From positions 1-6,806 of the forward strand of contig JACNKJ010000022.1 in NCBI GenBank assembly GCA_014382085.1: a DNA stretch of 6,806 nucleotides, written 5' to 3'. Positions 4,462 through 6,806 of this stretch are shown here, in pieces (within the stretch, counting starts at the first letter, position 1; every line of letters begins with the position of its first letter). Position numbers and translations under genes: made by a program. This stretch comes from a bacterium. GTDB taxonomy: Bacteria; Krumholzibacteriota; Krumholzibacteriia; JACNKJ01. Under the pieces are notes generated by a model. That model saw only the letters and a program-made list of their open reading frames with translations, searched no databases and was not told the origin of the DNA.

Positions 4462-6806
4462 TGCCCTGGATGCAGGCATCTGTTGGGCTGCGTGCGAGCC
4501 ATGCCGCCAGGGTCCTGGATTACCCGGACTGGCTGGAGCGCCTTTCCGCGCGCGCGGTTCTGCCTCGAAGCCGTGAGGCAATCTTGGCTTTGATGCCGCA
4601 AACCGATCGCGAACTCATTGAGGCCCGCCGTCAGCGAGTGCGCGAATGGCTGCGCCTTCTGGAAGACGGCCACGATCCGAGCATCCAGGACATATCCGAT
4701 CCGGGGCCTGAGCTTTCCGCCTGCCGAGGCGAGGGAAGCCGCCTGGGCCCCGAGCAACTCTATCGCCTTGCCCGAAGCCTTCGCGCCTTGGACAGTTTTC
4801 GCCGTTTCATCCTGTCCGAGGCCGAGTTGGTGCCCGCACTGCATTCCGACCTGGGCGAAATCGAACCCCAAGACGCCCTGGTCTCGCGCATCGAATCATG
4901 CGTGGGACCCGACGGCGAAGTCCTCGACGGAGCTTCCACCGAACTGGCGCGCATTCGTCGAAGCATGAGCCAAACCCGCGATCGTGTGCGCGGCACTCTG
5001 GAAGACCTGATCAAGAGTCGATTGGCCAGCCCGGGAGAGGATCCCCGGCCCATGGTGCGTTCGGGGCGATTGGTTCTTCCGGTGAAGCGTGAGCGCAAGG
5101 CCGACCTTCCCGGCATCGTTCACGATGAGTCGGGTACGGGTAAGACTCTTTTCGTGGAACCCATGGAAACGGTGGAGCTCAATAATCGAGTGGCGGGACT
5201 CAGCGCCGAGGAACGCGAGGAGATCGCCCGCGTTTTGGATGAACTCAGCGCTTGGGTGCGCGGCGCCGCGCCGGACATCGAAAACTTGACCCAGCGTTTT
5301 TCGCGTATGGAAATTCCCCTGGCTCTGGCTCGTGAGTTCAAAGGGCGCCCTCGAGCCTGGGCCGAGGAAAGAGGCGAACGTATTCGGCTGGCAGCGGCGC
5401 GTCATCCACTCTTGGAAGATTACCTTGGCCCCGGCGTGGAACTCGTGCCCCTGGATCTCAGCCTGGAAGAGGATCAGCGCCTGCTCCTGGTGAGCGGCCC
5501 CAATACCGGTGGCAAGACCGTCATGCTCAAGACCCTTGGGCTTATGGCATTCCTCAATCAAATCGGTTCGCCACTTCCTGCGGGGGATGGCTGCGAGCTA
5601 CCCATTTTCGATCACATCCTCGCCGACATCGGCGACGAGCAGAGTTTGCGTGACAGTCAGTCCACCTTTAGTGCGCACCTGAAACATCTGGTGCGTATGG
5701 TGGAGGAGGCGGGTCCAGGTACGCTCATTTTGGTGGATGAAATCGGCGATGGCACCGATCCGGAAGAGGGCACGGCCCTGGCAAGAGCCGCCATGGAAAA
5801 CTGGATGCAGAGCGGCGCGCGGATCTTGATCACCACGCATCTTGGCGGGCTCAAGGGATTCGCTCAGGAAACTGAGGGGGCAGCCAATGCGTCCATGGAG
5901 TTTGATCCCGAAGCGCGCAGGCCACTTTATGTGCTCAGGCCAGGGGTTCCCGGTAGCAGCCGGGCCATGGCCACGGCCCGGCGCCTGGGTCTGGATGGGC
6001 GGGTTCTGGAAAGGGCCGAATCGCTGCTCGGTGAAGACGCACTAAAAATGGACGCCCTGCTCACGCGCCTGGAAGAGGAATCGGTGAGGGCCAGCGAAGC
6101 CCGGGAAGAGGGCGAGGCCCATCGGCGGCGATTCGAACTTTTGGAAGCCGATTACATGAAACGCATGCGGGAGGTGCGCAAGGAAGAGCGGCGCATCCTG
6201 GCCGAATCGCGCAAGGATGGCGAGCGCTTCCTGGAGGAAGCGCGAAGGCAGGTGGAGGCGGCCGTACAGGCCATTCGCGAAAGCGATGCCGACCGCAAGA
6301 GCATCTCCCAGGCGCGGGACAAAGTCGACGAGCTGAAATCCGAAATCGAGGCTCGCGGTCCCAAGCCCGAAGCTCACAAGCCCCTGGAAAATTGGCGGGC
6401 CGGCGATCGCGTGCGAATGCTGTCCACGGGCAAGATTGTGGAGATTCTCGAATCGGGCGGCAGCGGCCGCCTGCGCGTGTCCATGGAGGGCGTTGCCTTG
6501 GTGTTGTCCAAGAGCGATCTGACGCCGCTGGATCCGTCCGAAGTCCAAAGTGCCAAGCCCAGGCCCGGAGAAGTCTGGGGATTGGGGCTGCCATCCACCG
6601 AACTGGAGTCATTCCGGCTCGATCTGCGCGGCCAGGCCGTGGATGAGGCCCTGGACGAACTCGACAGCTTCCTGGATGCCGCCGTGCTCGGTGGCTACGA
6701 CTTCGTGGAGATTCTCCACGGCAAGGGTACCGGAGCGCTTCGGCAGGCCATCCGGGAGCGATTGCGTCGTGATCCACGGGTGAAAGGCTTCAATTTGGCC
6801 GATCAG
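4461..6806 (+). CDS. mutS2: Endonuclease MutS2 (MutS-like ATPase with Smr domain), 3' partial
   Basis: The frame is open from ATG 4461 to the last base, 782 codons, and no stop is reached; family members have about 780-800 residues, so only a short tail is missing. MutS2 lacks the mismatch-recognition domains of MutS. It has been linked to suppression of recombination and, in Bacillus subtilis, to splitting of collided ribosomes. The N-terminal helical core shows GEVLDGASTELARIRR, then RSGRLVLPVKRE and GIVHDESGTGKTLFVEPM. The ATPase has Walker A GPNTGGKT (346-353), the DEQSLRDSQSTFSAHL signature, Walker B LILVDEIGDGTDPEEG (422-437), and TTH of the switch region. A charged coiled coil spans about 525-640, then a KOW/SH3-like part from W645 (RAGDRVRMLSTGKI). 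The Smr nuclease domain has LDLRG (720-724) and HGKGTGALR (753-761). All catalytic motifs look intact. The start overlaps the cvpA stop (TAATG); ATG 4470 is a possible alternative. Confidence 0.95.
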   Translation, partial: MPWMQASVGLRASHAARVLDYPDWLERLSARAVLPRSREAILALMPQTDRELIEARRQRVREWLRLLEDGHDPSIQDISDPGPELSACRGEGSRLGPEQLYRLARSLRALDSFRRFILSEAELVPALHSDLGEIEPQDALVSRIESCVGPDGEVLDGASTELARIRRSMSQTRDRVRGTLEDLIKSRLASPGEDPRPMVRSGRLVLPVKRERKADLPGIVHDESGTGKTLFVEPMETVELNNRVAGLSAEEREEIARVLDELSAWVRGAAPDIENLTQRFSRMEIPLALAREFKGRPRAWAEERGERIRLAAARHPLLEDYLGPGVELVPLDLSLEEDQRLLLVSGPNTGGKTVMLKTLGLMAFLNQIGSPLPAGDGCELPIFDHILADIGDEQSLRDSQSTFSAHLKHLVRMVEEAGPGTLILVDEIGDGTDPEEGTALARAAMENWMQSGARILITTHLGGLKGFAQETEGAANASMEFDPEARRPLYVLRPGVPGSSRAMATARRLGLDGRVLERAESLLGEDALKMDALLTRLEEESVRASEAREEGEAHRRRFELLEADYMKRMREVRKEERRILAESRKDGERFLEEARRQVEAAVQAIRESDADRKSISQARDKVDELKSEIEARGPKPEAHKPLENWRAGDRVRMLSTGKIVEILESGGSGRLRVSMEGVALVLSKSDLTPLDPSEVQSAKPRPGEVWGLGLPSTELESFRLDLRGQAVDEALDELDSFLDAAVLGGYDFVEILHGKGTGALRQAIRERLRRDPRVKGFNLADQ

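Noticed and set aside
4896..5561. Minus-strand open frame of about 221 codons
   Set aside because: It lies inside the mutS2 coding region, which carries continuous family motifs on the plus strand; no family resemblance was seen in the antisense product.

Overview
The window looks like a stretch of chromosomal core genome from a GC-rich bacterium (roughly 60% G+C by eye), with every gene on the + strand and very little intergenic space. I see no mobile element, CRISPR array, tRNA or rRNA. The gene order is hemW(-like), hrcA, grpE, dnaJ, GatB/YqeY-domain gene, cvpA, mutS2. The linkage of hemW to hrcA-grpE-dnaJ is common in bacteria, but dnaK, which often sits between grpE and dnaJ, is absent here. 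The lineage cannot be fixed from this window. The D-x-E-E-A-L-R-x-F-M-R-D-F-G wording in the DnaJ linker reminds me of FCB-group and related candidate phyla, but that is recollection only.

Layout. Bases 1-827 carry the C-terminal three quarters of a HemW-like protein whose start lies upstream of the window. Its C-terminal half is well conserved, but the SAM-domain part seen here has several unusual replacements. A 50-base gap follows, with a plausible sigma70-type promoter (TTGACA at 824-829) and a good Shine-Dalgarno for hrcA. The set hrcA (878-1660), grpE (1662-2243) and dnaJ (2246-3382) is packed with 1-2 bases between genes. A 102-base gap with two small GC hairpins separates it from a second packed set: the YqeY-type gene (3485-3934), cvpA (3931-4461, overlapping by ATGA) and mutS2 (4461 to the window end, sharing one base with cvpA). 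The mutS2 frame is open to the last base, so only a short C-terminal tail should be missing.

How the genes fit together. GrpE and DnaJ are co-factors of the Hsp70 DnaK. HrcA is the classical repressor of such genes. HemW is a heme chaperone/radical-SAM relative, the YqeY protein is related to a tRNA-amidotransferase domain, CvpA is a small membrane protein, and MutS2 is an ATPase/Smr protein linked to recombination control and rescue of collided ribosomes. The most interesting points are a compact HrcA that seems to lack about 100 central residues, the absence of both dnaK and a recognisable CIRCE operator, and a HemW homologue with changes at conserved SAM-site positions. I found no clear evidence for an entirely new system.
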